In this document: positions 1 to 11,610 of the stretch, in pieces | How the letters are laid out: the number at the start of each line of letters is the position of its first letter | Position numbering within the stretch: the stretch's first letter is position 1 | Origin: Mimachlamys varia | Taxonomy: Eukaryota > Mollusca > Bivalvia > Pectinida > Pectinidae | Direction of reading: 5' to 3' | DNA: 64,000 nt | NCBI GenBank assembly: GCA_947623455.1 | Contig: OX392529.1 | Coordinates: forward strand, 5,332,001-5,396,000 | Made by a program: the position numbers and the translations under genes | Notes under the pieces: generated by a model | Database searches by the model: none | Told to the model about the DNA's origin: nothing | What the model saw: only the letters and a program-made list of their open reading frames with translations

Positions 1-1435
1 GAAATTTGAGAAGGATCCATCTAGTACTTCTCAAGAAATAGCGATCACAAACTATTAATGCTAAATCCAAGATGGCTGCCTGCCGGCCATATTGTTTTTC
101 TAATCAGCTTAAAAAGTTGACAATGCACACCTAGATGCCAAGGGGACCTGCATATGAAATTTGAGAAGGATCCATTCAATACTAGAAATAGCGATCACAA
201 ACTATTAATACAAAATCCAAGATGGCCACTTGTCAGCCATATTGTTTTTCGGATTGGCTTAAAAAGTTAACACTGCACAACTACGGACCAAGGGGAACCT
301 GCATAGGAAATTTGAGAAGGATCCATCTAGTACTTCTCAAGAAATAGCGATCACAAACTATTAATGCTAAATCCAAGATGGCTGCCTGCCGGCCATATTG
401 TTTTTCTAATCAGCTTAAAAAGTTGACAATGCACACCTAGATGCCAAGGGGACCTGCATATGAAATTTGAGAAGGATCTATTCAATACTAGAAATAGCGA
501 TCACAAACTATTAATACAAAATCCAAGATGGCCACTTGTCAGCCATATTGTTTTTCGGATTGGCTTAAAAAGTTAACACTGCACAACTACGGACCAAGGG
601 GAACCTGCATAGAAAATTTGAGAAGGATCCATCCAGTACTTCTCAAGAAATAGCAATCACAAACTATTAATGCTAAATCCAAGATGGCTGCCTGCCGGCC
701 ATATTGTTTTTCTAATCAGCTTAAAAAGTTGACAATGCACACCTAGATGCCAAGGGGACCTGCATATGAAATTTGAGAAGGATCCATTCAATACTAGAAA
801 TAGCGATCACAAACTATTAATACAAAATCCAAGATGGCCACTTGTCAGCCATATTGTTTTTCGGATTGGCTTAAAAAGTTAACACTGCACAACTACGGAC
901 CAAGGGGAACCTGCATAGGAAATTTGAGAAGGATCCATCCAGTACTTCTCAAGAAATAGCGATCACAAACTATTAATGCTAAATCCAAGATGGCTGCCTG
1001 CCGGCCATATTGTTTTTCTAATCAGCTTAAAAAGTTGACAATGCACACCTAGATGCCAAGGGGACCTGCATATGAAATTTGAGAAGGATCCATTCAATAC
1101 TAGAAATAGCGATCACAAACTATTAATACAAAATCCAAGATGGCCACTTGTCAGCCATATTGTTTTTCGGATTGGCTTAAAAAGTTAACACTGCACAACT
1201 ACGGACCAAGGGGAACCTGCATAGGAAATTTGAGAAGGATCCATCCAGTACTTCTCAAGAAATAGCAATCACAAACTATTAATGCAAAATCCAAGATGGC
1301 CACCTGTCCACCATATCGTTTTTTTGATCTGCTTAAAAAGTTGACAATGCACAACTAGGGACCAAGGAGAACCTGCATATGAAATTTGAGAAGGATCCAT
1401 CAAGTACTTTCTAAGAAATAGCAATCACAAGAATT
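1..1435. repeat. Dimeric satellite-like tandem repeat, about 153-bp monomer
   Basis: About ten head-to-tail copies of a unit that opens with GAAATTTGAGAAGGATC, at roughly 1, 157, 307, 461, 614, 767, 919, 1073, 1225 and 1380. Two monomer types alternate: one has TACTTCTCAAGAAATAGC and GGCTGCCTGCCGGCC, the other has AATACTAGAAATAGC and GGCCACTTGTCAGCC. The higher-order unit is therefore a dimer of about 305 bp. Copies of one type differ by only a few bases. The array runs off the left edge, and its last copies (1225-1435) are more diverged. Confidence 0.9.
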
Positions 1436-2117
1436 GTTTCAGGACAGACAATGACTGACCATGGACCACGGACCACCGAGGTAGGGTGATTTGATCAGAT
1501 GTTGGCTAAAACAATATATGTGTTACACCTACAAAGGTAAAATGTTTGATTTATGGGTCAAAAAAATGGGAGTATCTCTCAAAAATAGGAAGAGCTGGCA
1601 AATATCTGTGTGTTTACTCTGGTGAGATACATATATATAACAGCCTCAGTATCATCTGAGAATGGTTCTGTACTAGATCACATACGACATTAGCATATGG
1701 CCAAATTTAAATCTAACAATACAGTGATTGGCTCAATGACTGTAGGTCTGTGATCTGTGGCTTAAACTGTCAATGCTTCTGTTTAAAACATTTATAAAGG
1801 TCAATATTTAAAAGTAAACACTGGTACATATACATACACACTTTTAAAAAGCTCCTAACCGATTAAATCTCCAGTTCTATGTACATAGCAAGGAAACTAA
1901 TCTATTTTCAAGTGTTTTCAATTCTAAAATGACACACTTTAAATATAATGGCAGTTTTCCATATACAGGTGATTGATAAGGGGTGCCAATATATGTAAAG
2001 TCGGTGTGTACACACCACAACCTGTTCTATACACTGTACCCTGAAAACAAAACCCACCAACAATCTCTCTGAGTGTTAGCATGTTACACATCTTTATTTT
2101 CATTAGAGCTAACCAAT
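1436..2117. other. Unassigned stretch, no gene seen
   Basis: AT-rich sequence with only short chance reading frames and no recognisable exon or repeat. It probably belongs to an intron or the 3' flank of the LRRIQ3-like gene, which is transcribed leftwards from about 4.6 kb. That placement is inference. Confidence 0.4.
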
Positions 2118-2805
2118 GAATGTTAATGTGTTCCACACACTATAACCTGTATGTCCTGTTCCTGTGCTAATTGTGTGAGACTGGGTCCTACACTAGACCT
2201 TGTGGTGAATGTTAATGTGTTCCACACACTATAACCTGTATGTCCTGTTCCTGTGGTAATTGTGTGAGACTGGGTCCTACACTAGACCGTGTGGTGAATG
2301 TTAATGTGTTCCACACACTATAACCTGTATGTCCAGTTCCTGTGCTAATTGTGTGAGACTGGGTCCTACACTAAGCCGTATGGTGAATGTTAATGTGTTC
2401 CACACACTATAACCTGTATGTCCTGTTCCTGTGCTAATTGTGTGAGACTTGGTCCTACACTAGACCGTGTGGTGAATGTTAATGTGTTCCACACACTATA
2501 ACCTGTATGTCCTGTTCCTGTGGTAATTGTGTGAGACTGGGTCCTACACTAGACCGTGTGGTGAATGTTAATGTGTTCCACACACTATAACCTGTATGTC
2601 CTGTTCCTGTGGTAATTGTGTGAGACTTGGTCCTACACTAGACCGTGTGGTGAATGTTAATGTGTTCCACACACTATAACCTGTATGTCCTGTTCCTGTG
2701 GTAATTGTGTGAGACTGGGTCCTACACTAGACCGTGTGGTGAATGTTAATGTGTTCCATACACTTTAACCTGTATGTCCTGTTCCTGTGCTAATTGTTTG
2801 ATCAT
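2118..2805. repeat. 89-bp tandem repeat, about 7.7 copies
   Basis: Units start with GAATGTTAATGTGTTCC at 2118, 2207, 2296, 2385, 2474, 2563, 2652 and 2741, an exact 89-bp period. Copies differ at scattered single bases (for example CCTGTGCTAA against CCTGTGGTAA). The final copy is cut short near 2805. Confidence 0.95.
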
Positions 2806-4135
2806 GCTTACATTGAATATCCTTAATCATTACTACAAACACTATAGCTAATTATACCACTATACATACATTTGTAGTACATGAAGTGTGACTTGGTTTT
2901 AAAATGAAAAGTCAACAGTTAACGTGATACCCAATTACCTACCGTCAGGGATAAATACAAACTTATGTACAATGTTGTGTATTGAGAAATAATGTTTTAT
3001 ATTTGTAACGTAAAGCTAACATCCAGAATTTTTTTTTTTTTGGGGGGGGGGGGGGGATATTTACACCAAAGCATTTTGAGTAACATGACTTTGCAAGCGC
3101 TGCGTATATAAGAGGAATTTGATACTTGGGGCTTGGCATGGTCCATTTTATTACCCCAGGGTTTTTATTTTACTATAAGCAACCTTTAACACTAAAAAAA
3201 CTATAGAATTAAGGATCCTAGTATCGTGTGATGAATTAAAAGATGAAATAACTGTAGCCCTATACGAATCAAAATGAATGCTACAGTTTCTGATAGTGAT
3301 ACACATTTAACTTATATCAGTAATGTTTATCATTTAACTTATATCTGTAATATTTATCAAACGACAGGCATTCAGCGAAATAGGCAATAGATTTTGGCCC
3401 CCTGTGGGAATTTTGACTTTAAGAACGTCGGCAAACTTGACAGAAATCTTCAATTTAGATGAATTAAAGAGATAAAGAAGTGATCAAGCTTTAATACGGA
3501 CAGACCAGTGTAGTGTAGGGCGTCGTTAATAAGCAGGCCATGTTGTGATGATATCTCGAGTTGATCACCCAGTGTTAACATGTCGTCTGAGAGGAACAAT
3601 GGCCTGGTTTACAGGACTGATCGTGTGTGAAATCTCCCACAATACCACCACTACTAACTACAGATTAATTACAGTGTATCAAACATCGCGCCTCTGCAGG
3701 TTTGATGTGCTAGCTTCAATATGTCATAATAGTTGGACAAACACATGACAAAAATATCCTGTATTATCAACCACTGACAATTACACGGTTTATCTAGTTA
3801 GATCAATGTGGTTTTAAATATGCTCTGTAAGTCAGCAAATGATCTTGGCTATACTGAGCTGTGCATTTCCTCCATTAATTCATTACTTATAATCATCTGT
3901 ATCAAGATCTGCTGCTTCTTAGTGGAATCATTTTGATGATGTTTAAAATCATGGAAAGCGTTAACTTCTAAATGTGTCCATTTACAACTACATGTAGGCT
4001 GTAGCCAAGTGTGGCTTTGATTTAATCCCACACACAACATGTAACACACTACAAACACATACAAAATCAGCGTGAGGATAGTATCATAGTCTAAAACAGG
4101 AAAGTGTTTTAACCTGTGAACCACCACATACTCAC
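2806..4135. other. Intronic or flanking DNA left of the LRRIQ3-like exon
   Basis: No further LRR or IQ exon was recognised here on the minus strand. It contains a homopolymer junction of 13 T (3029-3041) followed by 15 G (3042-3056). The reading frame at 3849-4127 is only read-through of the LRRIQ3 exon donor into intron. Confidence 0.45.
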
Positions 4136-4574
4136 CTGGTTGCTATGGAGATCCAATTTGACTAGCTGGCGACATGACGTAAGGTCATCTATTTTTGTGA
4201 GGAAGTTGTTGTGCAGTACACAGATGCGGAGGTTTCCACAGTACGCGATATCACCAATCTTCCGTAGATGAACGCCAACAAGTTTCACCAGCTGAAGCTG
4301 GTTGAGATCACGCACTTTCCTGCCATTGCGGAAGTCATTTTCCTCCAATAGGTATGTTTGTGTGGGAACTCTGAAGTATCCACGCTCCTCCGCCTGCCGG
4401 ATAGCATCCTCTTCGCGCTGTTTGTAGTATTTATTGAGGTGCACATTGCGCGAGTCCTTCAGGCCCTCCTGCACACGGGCAAACTTTGACCAATCAGGAA
4501 TGCTCACCATGGCCAAAACTGTTCCGAAGGTCAAATAGAGGTGAAGCACTTCGGCTGAATACTTTCTTCAATTC
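4136..4574 (-). CDS. LRRIQ3: LRRIQ3-like gene, first coding exon
   Basis: On the minus strand the exon begins after an acceptor with a pyrimidine-rich tract (TTTCTCCTAACAG, AG at 4576-4575) and ends at 4136 on CAG followed by GTGAGT. The start chosen is ATG at 4510-4508 (GGCCATGG context), giving 125 codons in phase 0; 4511-4574 is then 5' UTR. An upstream in-frame start at 4549 is possible. Residues about 75-125 read as two leucine-rich repeats (VKLVGVHLRKIGDIAYC, LRICVLHNNFLTKIDDL, LVKLDLHSNQ). They resemble the N-terminal LRR block of vertebrate LRRIQ3, where LHLKSMENLQSC precedes LRVCIFSNNFITDI and LIKLDLHGNQ. The remaining exons lie beyond the left edge. Another short LRR protein of cilia is the main alternative. 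Confidence 0.7.
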
Positions 4575-5100
4575 CTGTTAGGAGAAATAATCAATATTAT
4601 AATACCTACAAGCCTTAGACTTTTTCTTCTGACTGTTTTGTGATCACCAATACATGTCAGTAATAAGACAAGTATACATGTCATAACATACAACTTATAC
4701 CAACATAAAAGTCAAACATACCTTACATTGATATTTACATCTTACCTGTATTTCAACAAATTGTAAAGATATGAATAATGCTAATGCAAACCCAACAGGT
4801 GTATTGACATGTCAAGGTAGAGCGGTTTAAAGCCGGTGCTGTACACTGGTACTTGTAAATCAATGGCTTCTAGACTCAGCTACAATATACACAGGGACTT
4901 CAATCAAGCTACTTCACAAGCCCAGAGGCTTCAAATACAAGTTTTTTATTTCTTTTTAAAGATCACCTTTTCCTTTAGAAGACCAATTTCATCAACCATG
5001 ATTAATAGCAATATATTTCTGTTAGTGATTACTCAAACTCGGTTACGTATATAGAATGTATGAGTTTTGTGCAAACTGATTATATATCTATACACTAATT
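4575..5100. other. LRRIQ3: Intron upstream of LRRIQ3-like exon
   Basis: The splice acceptor at 4575-4576 implies an upstream non-coding exon at higher coordinates, which I could not locate. The sequence is AT-rich with no recognisable coding segment. Confidence 0.4.
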
Positions 5101-5104
5101 ATAA

Positions 5105-5850
5105 TCAGAGAGGACAGATTTATTCAGTGTTATAACCATAGAGGACAGTTCTACTCAGTGTTATAACCATACAGGACAGTTCTACTCAGTGTTATATCAT
5201 AACCATACAGGACAGTTCTACTCAGTGTTATAACCATAGAAGACAGTTCTACTCAGTGTTATAACCATAGAGGACAGTTCTACTCAGTGTTATATCATAA
5301 CCATAGAGGACAGTTCTACTCAGTGTTATATCATAACCATAGAGGACAGTTTCACCAAGTGTTATATCATAACCATAGAAGACAGTTCTACTCAGTGTTA
5401 TAATCATAGAGGACAGTTCTACTCAGTGTTATATCATAACCATAGAGGACAGTTCTACTCAGTGTCATAACCATACAGGACAGTTCTACTCAGTGTTATA
5501 TTATAACCATAGGGGACAGTTCTACTCAGTGTTATAACCATAGAGGACAGTTCTACTCAGTGTCATAACCGTGGAGGACAGTTTCACCAAGTGTTATAAC
5601 CATACAGGACAGTTTTACCAAGTGTTATATTATAACCATAGAGGACAGTTCTACTCAGTGTTATAACCATAGAAGACAGTTCTACTCAGTGTTATATTAT
5701 AATCATAGAGGACAGTTCTACTCAGTGTTATTACCATAGAGGATAGTTTTACCAAGTGTTATAACCATAGAGGACAGTTTTACCAAGTGTTATATTATAA
5801 CCATAGAGGACAGTTCTACTCAGTACTGTTATAACCATAGAGAACAGTTC
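5105..5850. repeat. Tandem repeat, about 31-bp unit with a 5-bp length variant
   Basis: More than 20 copies of a unit centred on ACCATAGAGGACAGTTCTAC followed by TCAGTGTTAT. Some copies carry an extra ATATC or ATATT, giving a longer form. Variants with TTTCACCAAG or TTTTACCAAG in place of TTCTACTCAG cluster in the second half. Confidence 0.9.
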
Positions 5851-7036
5851 TATTTAGTGCTATGTATTTCATTAATCATAAAAGTGATATTGACAATGAC
5901 AAGGTATGACAGGTAACAAATGTATTGGGCTCAAGTCATCTCTTACTTCTCCTGAATTTTAACCCATGAATTTAATCAAAACTGTAACAAGTAGAGAGAG
6001 GAAAAACATCACCATACCACAAATATCTAAAGTCCAGTAACTATATATAATCTATCCTGTTAACTCTTATGTCATATTACAGTATGCTATAGTGAATAAT
6101 ATTACCTGGTATTATTATTGTGGCCAATTATGGTACATGTTTTATAATACTCTGTACAATCGTATCCATACCCCTAACTTAAGTCTTGTATAAATTTACA
6201 AAACATTTCTCAGGGGAGTCACCTTGTTCCTATCAATTTAAAGTAGTGCTGTTTTACGTTCAAATACACTTGAATTGAGCTGCTTAAACTTTTAAAGCAT
6301 TAGAAACACTTACGTAGGTATAAATCAACAAAGGAACGTGACTACAGGGTAAGAAGGCTAGAATTGTGTTATGTAATATTAGAGTGTGGTATTGAAAGAG
6401 ATTAATCATGCTAATATTATGTAAAACAGTTATAAGGAGAAAATGTCATGATCTAGCTAGGCTGAAAATATTACTTATTAATGGTATTGCCCATGCACAC
6501 AAATGTCTGGTGATTTATTGTTTATTTAACACCCTTGCTGTAAAGAAACCTATCACAATGAAAAAGATGAAAACATCAACTACATTTCCCATAGCTATAA
6601 GGAGATGGAACAATAATAACAGTACAGATTATCTCCAGGCCTTCCAGCAAATGTTACCTTATATTCTGCTTCAGTAACGTACACCATCCTCTAGGATCTG
6701 GGGTAAACACTAATTTTGAAACCAAATTAAGTGAAGGGAAGCAGCTGGCTTTTAGAGACATAATTCAGAGGAGTAGAGAGTGAAACTGAGCATAACCCCT
6801 GCAGTATCAAGGATGCAGTACAGCTCAACCTTAGTTATAATACTTTAACCCTACCTGACTTCTGATAGAAATATGGCTATGCATGAGGAAATTTGAAAAA
6901 GGGTGGAAAACATAGTTATAATATTTGATTCTCTTTAAAGTCATATAATAAATACGGTTGGAAAGTATTTTCAAATTAGATGTACTGTATGCTAAGCATT
7001 ATGTATTAAATAAAGTACTATTCTCTGCTGAGGTTG
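5851..7036. other. Unassigned stretch
   Basis: AT-rich, no recognised exon, repeat array or mobile-element motif. The small frame at 6408-6677 has no family motif and no splice context that I trust. Confidence 0.4.
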
Positions 7037-8585
7037 ATTAAAACATAATCTTACATAATAATAATAATTAGCTTGTGTTTGAACCAATTTCTAAATGAAA
7101 TGTATTTTCTGAAGGCAGATGTTATTCTAAGAAGGAAAATCAAGGTTTCAGTTACAAGTGTCAATTAACCGGAAAGTACCTTAAAACAGCATTTTTCGCT
7201 GAATTTGGTGCTCGTCTGCTCAATTTCACCGCCACCATTCGACTAATTATAGGAATCTCAACATGGTACGACATGAAACATTTTCTATATTTTTGTTTAT
7301 CCTGAACAGTTTAGACTATCAAACAATAACATATTTATTTAATATCAAAATTGATTTACTTAGCACATCAGTACCATAGTTATATTTTTATTATCGTTTT
7401 CTATGTTAAAAAAGCATTTCTTATGTTTTCTTGCGAATCGGCACAGAACCAGGGGCAGGATATTGGTCACATGATTTGAAAAAACATCATGTGATTGCTC
7501 GTATAAAAATAGAACCGGAAGCACAAATGTCAGGTAGCCGCAGTAAACAAATATTGGATGACGAAAACAGAGTCACAAGACCAGACAAGAAAGAAGTTGA
7601 AACGAAAGAGACTATTGAAAGATAGGAACAGAGATGCATCTGATCTACAAAAAGAAATACAACACCATCAAAGAAGACGAAGAGCATGGTTTGACGGACG
7701 AATTGTGGTTGAGTTGACATGCAGTGCCTTCGGAAAATAAAAACGTACAGCTAATGCGTATACGTTCCTCATTCATGTACACTGTAAGATTATGTTCGGT
7801 AAAGCTTGTAATTAAAACATAATCTTACATAATAATAATAATCAGCTCGTGTTTGGACCAATTTCTTAATGAAATACATTTTCTGAAGGCAAATGTTATT
7901 CTAAGAAGGAAAATCAAGGTCTCAGTTGTGTCAATTAACCGGAAAATACCTTAAAACGGCATTTTCCGCTAAATTTGGTGCTCTTCTGCTCAATTTCGCC
8001 GCCGCCATTCGACTAATTATAGGAATCTCAACATGGTACGACATGAACAATTTTCTATAATCTTTTTAACCGTAACAGTTTAGATTATCAAACAATAAAG
8101 TATTTATGTAATATCAAGATTTATTACTTAGCACATCAGTACCATAATTATATTTTTATTATCGTTTTCTATGTTAAAAAAAACATTTCTTATGTTTTCT
8201 TGCGAATCGGCATGGAACCGGCAGCAGGATAGTGGTCACATGATTCGAAAATAAATCATGTGATTTCTAGTATAAAATTAGAACGGGAAGCGCAAATGTT
8301 AGACCTGTAGCCGCGATAAACAAATATCGGCTGACGAAAACAGAGTCACAAGCTAAGACTAGACAAGAAAGAAGTTGAAAGAGACTATTGAAAGATCGGA
8401 ACAGATGCATCTGACAAGCAAAATGAAATACGACACTATCAAAGAAGACGAAGAGCATGGTTTGACGGACGAAGAGTGGTTGAGTTGACAGTGCTTTCGA
8501 AAAACAAAAACGCACAGCTGATACTTGTACGAAAATACATTCTTCATTCATGTACACTGTAAGATTATGTTCCGTAAAGCTTGTA
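7037..8585. repeat. 774-bp direct tandem duplication of unknown content
   Basis: Two adjacent copies, 7037-7810 and 7811-8585, each starting ATTAAAACATAATCTTAC and ending GTAAAGCTTGTAAT. They align along their whole length with scattered substitutions and small indels. Each copy contains an interrupted palindrome (TCACATGAT then ATCATGTGA in copy 1, about 7470-7497). Short frames in the two copies are not conserved: copy 2 has indels that break the frame at 7558-7740. This looks like a duplicated non-coding or pseudogene segment, not a functional gene pair. Confidence 0.8.
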
Positions 8586-8586
8586 A

Positions 8587-8935
8587 TAATTTAATAATAA
8601 TAATGATAATTCGAGGTTCTTATATATCGTTTTATCACGACCTTAAAAGGCCCCTCAAAGCGATTCACAAATTATTATCCGTGGTTATAGGGCCTTAGTA
8701 ACCAATATTGTTCTCAACTCCCTGGGTAGCATACAACTGGTGCTGCCATTTCGGCGCTCACAGCTAACATTCTACAATTTCTAGCACTGCCCAACCATGT
8801 ACTCATTTACAGCTGAGTAGACTGGAACAAGCAGAGTAAAGTCTCTTGTTCAAGGATACAACACAAGTGTTGTGACTGGGACTCGAACTCGCAACTTTTC
8901 GATCACCTTGCCTCGATGGTTTGATACACATGTGA
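8587..8935 (-). mobile_element. SINE- or MITE-like interspersed repeat with B-box-like motif
   Basis: The segment starts with an AATAATAATGATAATT run, passes through AAGGCCCCTCAAAGCGATTC, and near 8875-8900 contains GGGACTCGAACTCGCAAC. On the minus strand that reads as a pol III B-box-like GAGTTCGAGTCCC. I recognise the general style from marine invertebrate genomes but cannot assign a family. No flanking duplication was identified. Confidence 0.45.
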
Positions 8936-9429
8936 ACAAGTTGTTGTCTAAGTAGCTAGAGGATGGTATGTGTGTGGCAATAGACAAACATAAACGTACT
9001 AAAAATACAATACATGTTAATATTTATCAAAACATTAATTAAATATTGATGATTAATGTCATGTGGGATAAAAGAAATTTAGTCAATTCCAAAGAAGAAG
9101 CCAATATAATATATACAGTATAAATGTAATTTTGAGGATACACTAACAAGAGAGCATAATTTAAAGATTTAGGCCTAATAGAATAACAGAAGGATACATG
9201 ATATCTGGTACAGTACATGAACAGATTAACAGATAAAGACTACATATTAGCGCACAATCTCCAAATATACACGGACTTACAGTACCTAGCAGCCTATTGT
9301 CCATTAATCATTTAGCTCCTTGAGGTAGTCTTCAGTCTTCTCAACCCCCAATCATAGGTTTCTTTGACTATTGCCTCATTTCGTATTTTACTATAGATTC
9401 ATAATTCCTTAATGCAAGATATCTCTTTA
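8936..9429. other. Unassigned stretch
   Basis: AT-rich sequence without recognisable coding potential or repeats. Confidence 0.4.
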
Positions 9430-9804
9430 GTTTGAATAGTCTTATACCCTATTTCTATAGAATGATTTGAAGCTTATCCATGTTGTACTTATCTGCCCTA
9501 TGACTGATCACTCTAGAATGAAAAATGAATGTATTATAATTAGTGATACTGTATCACTAAATCATAACTGATACCAATATATAGTACTTCTATCTGGAGT
9601 TAATAACAACCACTGAGCTTGAATAATCTTATACCCTATTTCTATAGAAAGATTGGGAGCTTATACATGTTGTACTTAACATCACTATGACTGATTTCCC
9701 CATAAAAGCTATATGTATGTATTATAATTAGTGATACAGTATCATTAAATCATAACTGATACAAATTTATATGGTACTTTTATTTGAAGTAAATAACAAT
9801 CAAG
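9430..9804 (-). repeat. Two direct repeats of about 187 bp beside a LINE relic
   Basis: Copy A (about 9430-9616) and copy B (about 9617-9804) share CTTATACCCTATTTCTATAG and a palindrome-rich TTAGTGATAC plus GTATCA segment. They lie immediately 3' of the LINE relic in its own orientation, so they are plausibly its tandemly repeated 3' UTR. Confidence 0.65.
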
Positions 9805-10212
9805 TGTGAATTTAATAGACAGGTTTTTCCAATGGTCATTCAGTCTAGATTTGAAAATGTTTAGGCTCTCCACAGTAACTACGCCATTTGGAAGGTTATT
9901 CCATTCATTCACTATTCTGTTTGAGAAGCAGTTTCCCCTGCTGTTGATCCTACTCTTAAATTTCTTTAATTTCCACTGGTGCCCTCTAGTTCTAATCTTG
10001 TCTTCAAGTACAAAAAAAATGACAACTCGACTTTGTCAATTTCATGTAGAATTTTGTATGTTTGCACCATGTCATATCTTTTCCTTTTATATTGTAGAGT
10101 TGGGATGCCGAAATGTTTTAATCTTTCGGTGTATGTCTTGTTCTTAAGATTTTTGACTAATTTTGTAGCCCGGCGTTGAACATTTTCGATGGCAATTAGG
10201 TTCCTATGTCCT
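9788..10212 (-). pseudogene. Non-LTR retrotransposon relic (C-terminal part of reverse transcriptase ORF)
   Basis: Read on the minus strand from about 10,210 down, the sequence encodes IENVQRRATKLVKNLKN, TYTERLKHFGIPTLQYKRKR and YKILHEIDKVE. After a frame change at an eight-base homopolymer (about 10,011-10,018) it continues as RTRGHQWKLKKFKSRIN, NRIVNEWNNLP and FKSRLNDHW. This is the familiar C-terminal tail of Jockey/CR1-type reverse transcriptase proteins. The copy is 5'-truncated and frameshifted, so inactive. Confidence 0.85.
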
Positions 10213-10914
10213 TACAATATGTAGGTCTACTCCTATAACATAAGAGGCCGCTGGTCGGCCTTTTTATTATCGGATATGATTTTGCCGACTGCGACCTCTT
10301 ATTTCCTAAGCACTAATTCTTTGATGCAGATTCCGCCCTCGATTGAAGGGGAATGAAATTGGCTTGAAAAAACCTACTTCAGTGATTGACAGTTCATAAA
10401 AACAGTGTCTACTCACGTTTTATGTAATTAGGATCCCATATTTATGTCAAAGATATAATTATATAGAATATTACGGACCGTCAAACGCGAAATACAAGAT
10501 CAAGCGACTGAAGCACCTCTCCGGCTTATTTTTCAATATGGCTTCCTCGGTTGATAAAAATTAGTACAGGGTTTTTTAAACGGAACGAAATGAGACAGAA
10601 CTTGGTTGCATTCCGCTTGTAGAACATTGAATGTATTTCCATTTTTTTATAAACCGCAAAAAACACGTGATATTTAAATTTACTTCCGACAATGTTGTCT
10701 GCTTCACTTCGACATAAGAAAAACATTATTTGTATAAAATTGAGAATTTGACTCGAAATTCTCCTGATTTCATGATGGATTTATGGAAAGGAATGCTATT
10801 TGGACTTTGTTGATCATTTAAATGTAAGTGACACGCTATATTTTTTTCAAAATCCTGACTTTGAAAAATTTATCGTCAGCATCGGGAAAATCAGCTATGG
10901 GCAGTTAGAGGTTA
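10213..10914. other. Unassigned stretch left of OGG1
   Basis: It contains a short hairpin (GGCCGCTGGTCGGCC near 10,245) just upstream of the LINE relic end. No exon was recognised. Confidence 0.4.
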
Positions 10915-11102
10915 CACGGCGCCTGTCAAAAAATATCTCGCCGTGTTAAACCTCTAACATTGTTGGAGTATATGTAGGTCCTACTTTCCGTGTATGAACA
11001 TTGTTATTGTTAATATCATTATTAATGATGAATGACAGCTTCCCAAACAATGTTAGAGGTTTAACACGTGCACGGCGAAAATCTTTTAACAGGTGCCGTC
11101 GC
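10915..11102. repeat. Foldback inverted repeat upstream of OGG1
   Basis: Imperfect arms of about 55 bp: 10,915-10,974 (ACGGCGCCTGTC, CGCCGTGTTAAACCTCTAAC) pair with 11,041-11,102 (GTTAGAGGTTTAACACG, ACGGCG, AACAGGTGCCGT). The loop is about 65 bp. It ends about 420 bp before the OGG1 start codon. It is probably a small MITE. Confidence 0.75.
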
Positions 11103-11524
11103 ATATTCGCCAATGCAAGCAGGCGGACTAAGACCTCTTTACATAGAAGTACAATGACAGCAAGACACGAGCAATATCATCATAGAATATGTTTCCGATA
11201 GGCCTACTGTACCGCATGCCTATGAATTTCTAAATGTTTAACAATATTTACCGTTTACTGAATCAATCCGCAATCCATGTTAGTGTTTTCCCGTTTCAGT
11301 TTCACACTCATGTGGTTTGAGTGCCAGCAAATACTGAGAAAAGGGCCTAAATAGATTATCCAGCATAGACTATAGTTAGATTGCCCCCATGGGCGGCCAT
11401 TTGTAAATGTTGCCCAGAACAACAGTGATTTTCTCGTTCTGGACGAGATTTTGATTTTTTGACTTACTATTCGGAATTTCTTTGGACTTATCATCAGCTT
11501 ACGCTGTTGTTGTTATACTCGGAA

Positions 11525-11610
11525 ATGGCAGCGTCCACGTGCAGACGGATTCCGTGTAAAATAACAGAACTACGACTAGATAAAGCACTAGTTTGTGGAC
11601 AATCTTTCAG
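11525..11610 (+). CDS. OGG1: OGG1 exon 1
   Basis: ATG at 11525 opens [12 protein letters not shown], followed by ITELRLD and LVCGQSF; the exon ends in AG before donor GTGATA, splitting the Arg codon. IPC, ELRLD and GQSFR match the start of human OGG1, and the intron position inside the Arg of GQSFR is the same as at human Arg46. No mitochondrial targeting extension is obvious before the IPC motif. The next upstream stop leaves little room for an earlier start. Confidence 0.92.

Noticed and set aside
3849..4127. 92-residue minus-strand frame next to the LRRIQ3-like exon
   Set aside because: It lies beyond a consensus donor (CAG then GTGAGT) and shows no LRR or IQ sequence, so it is intron.
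7431..7740. Small basic protein encoded in the 774-bp duplication
   Set aside because: The second copy has indels that destroy the frame, and no motif or splice context supports it.
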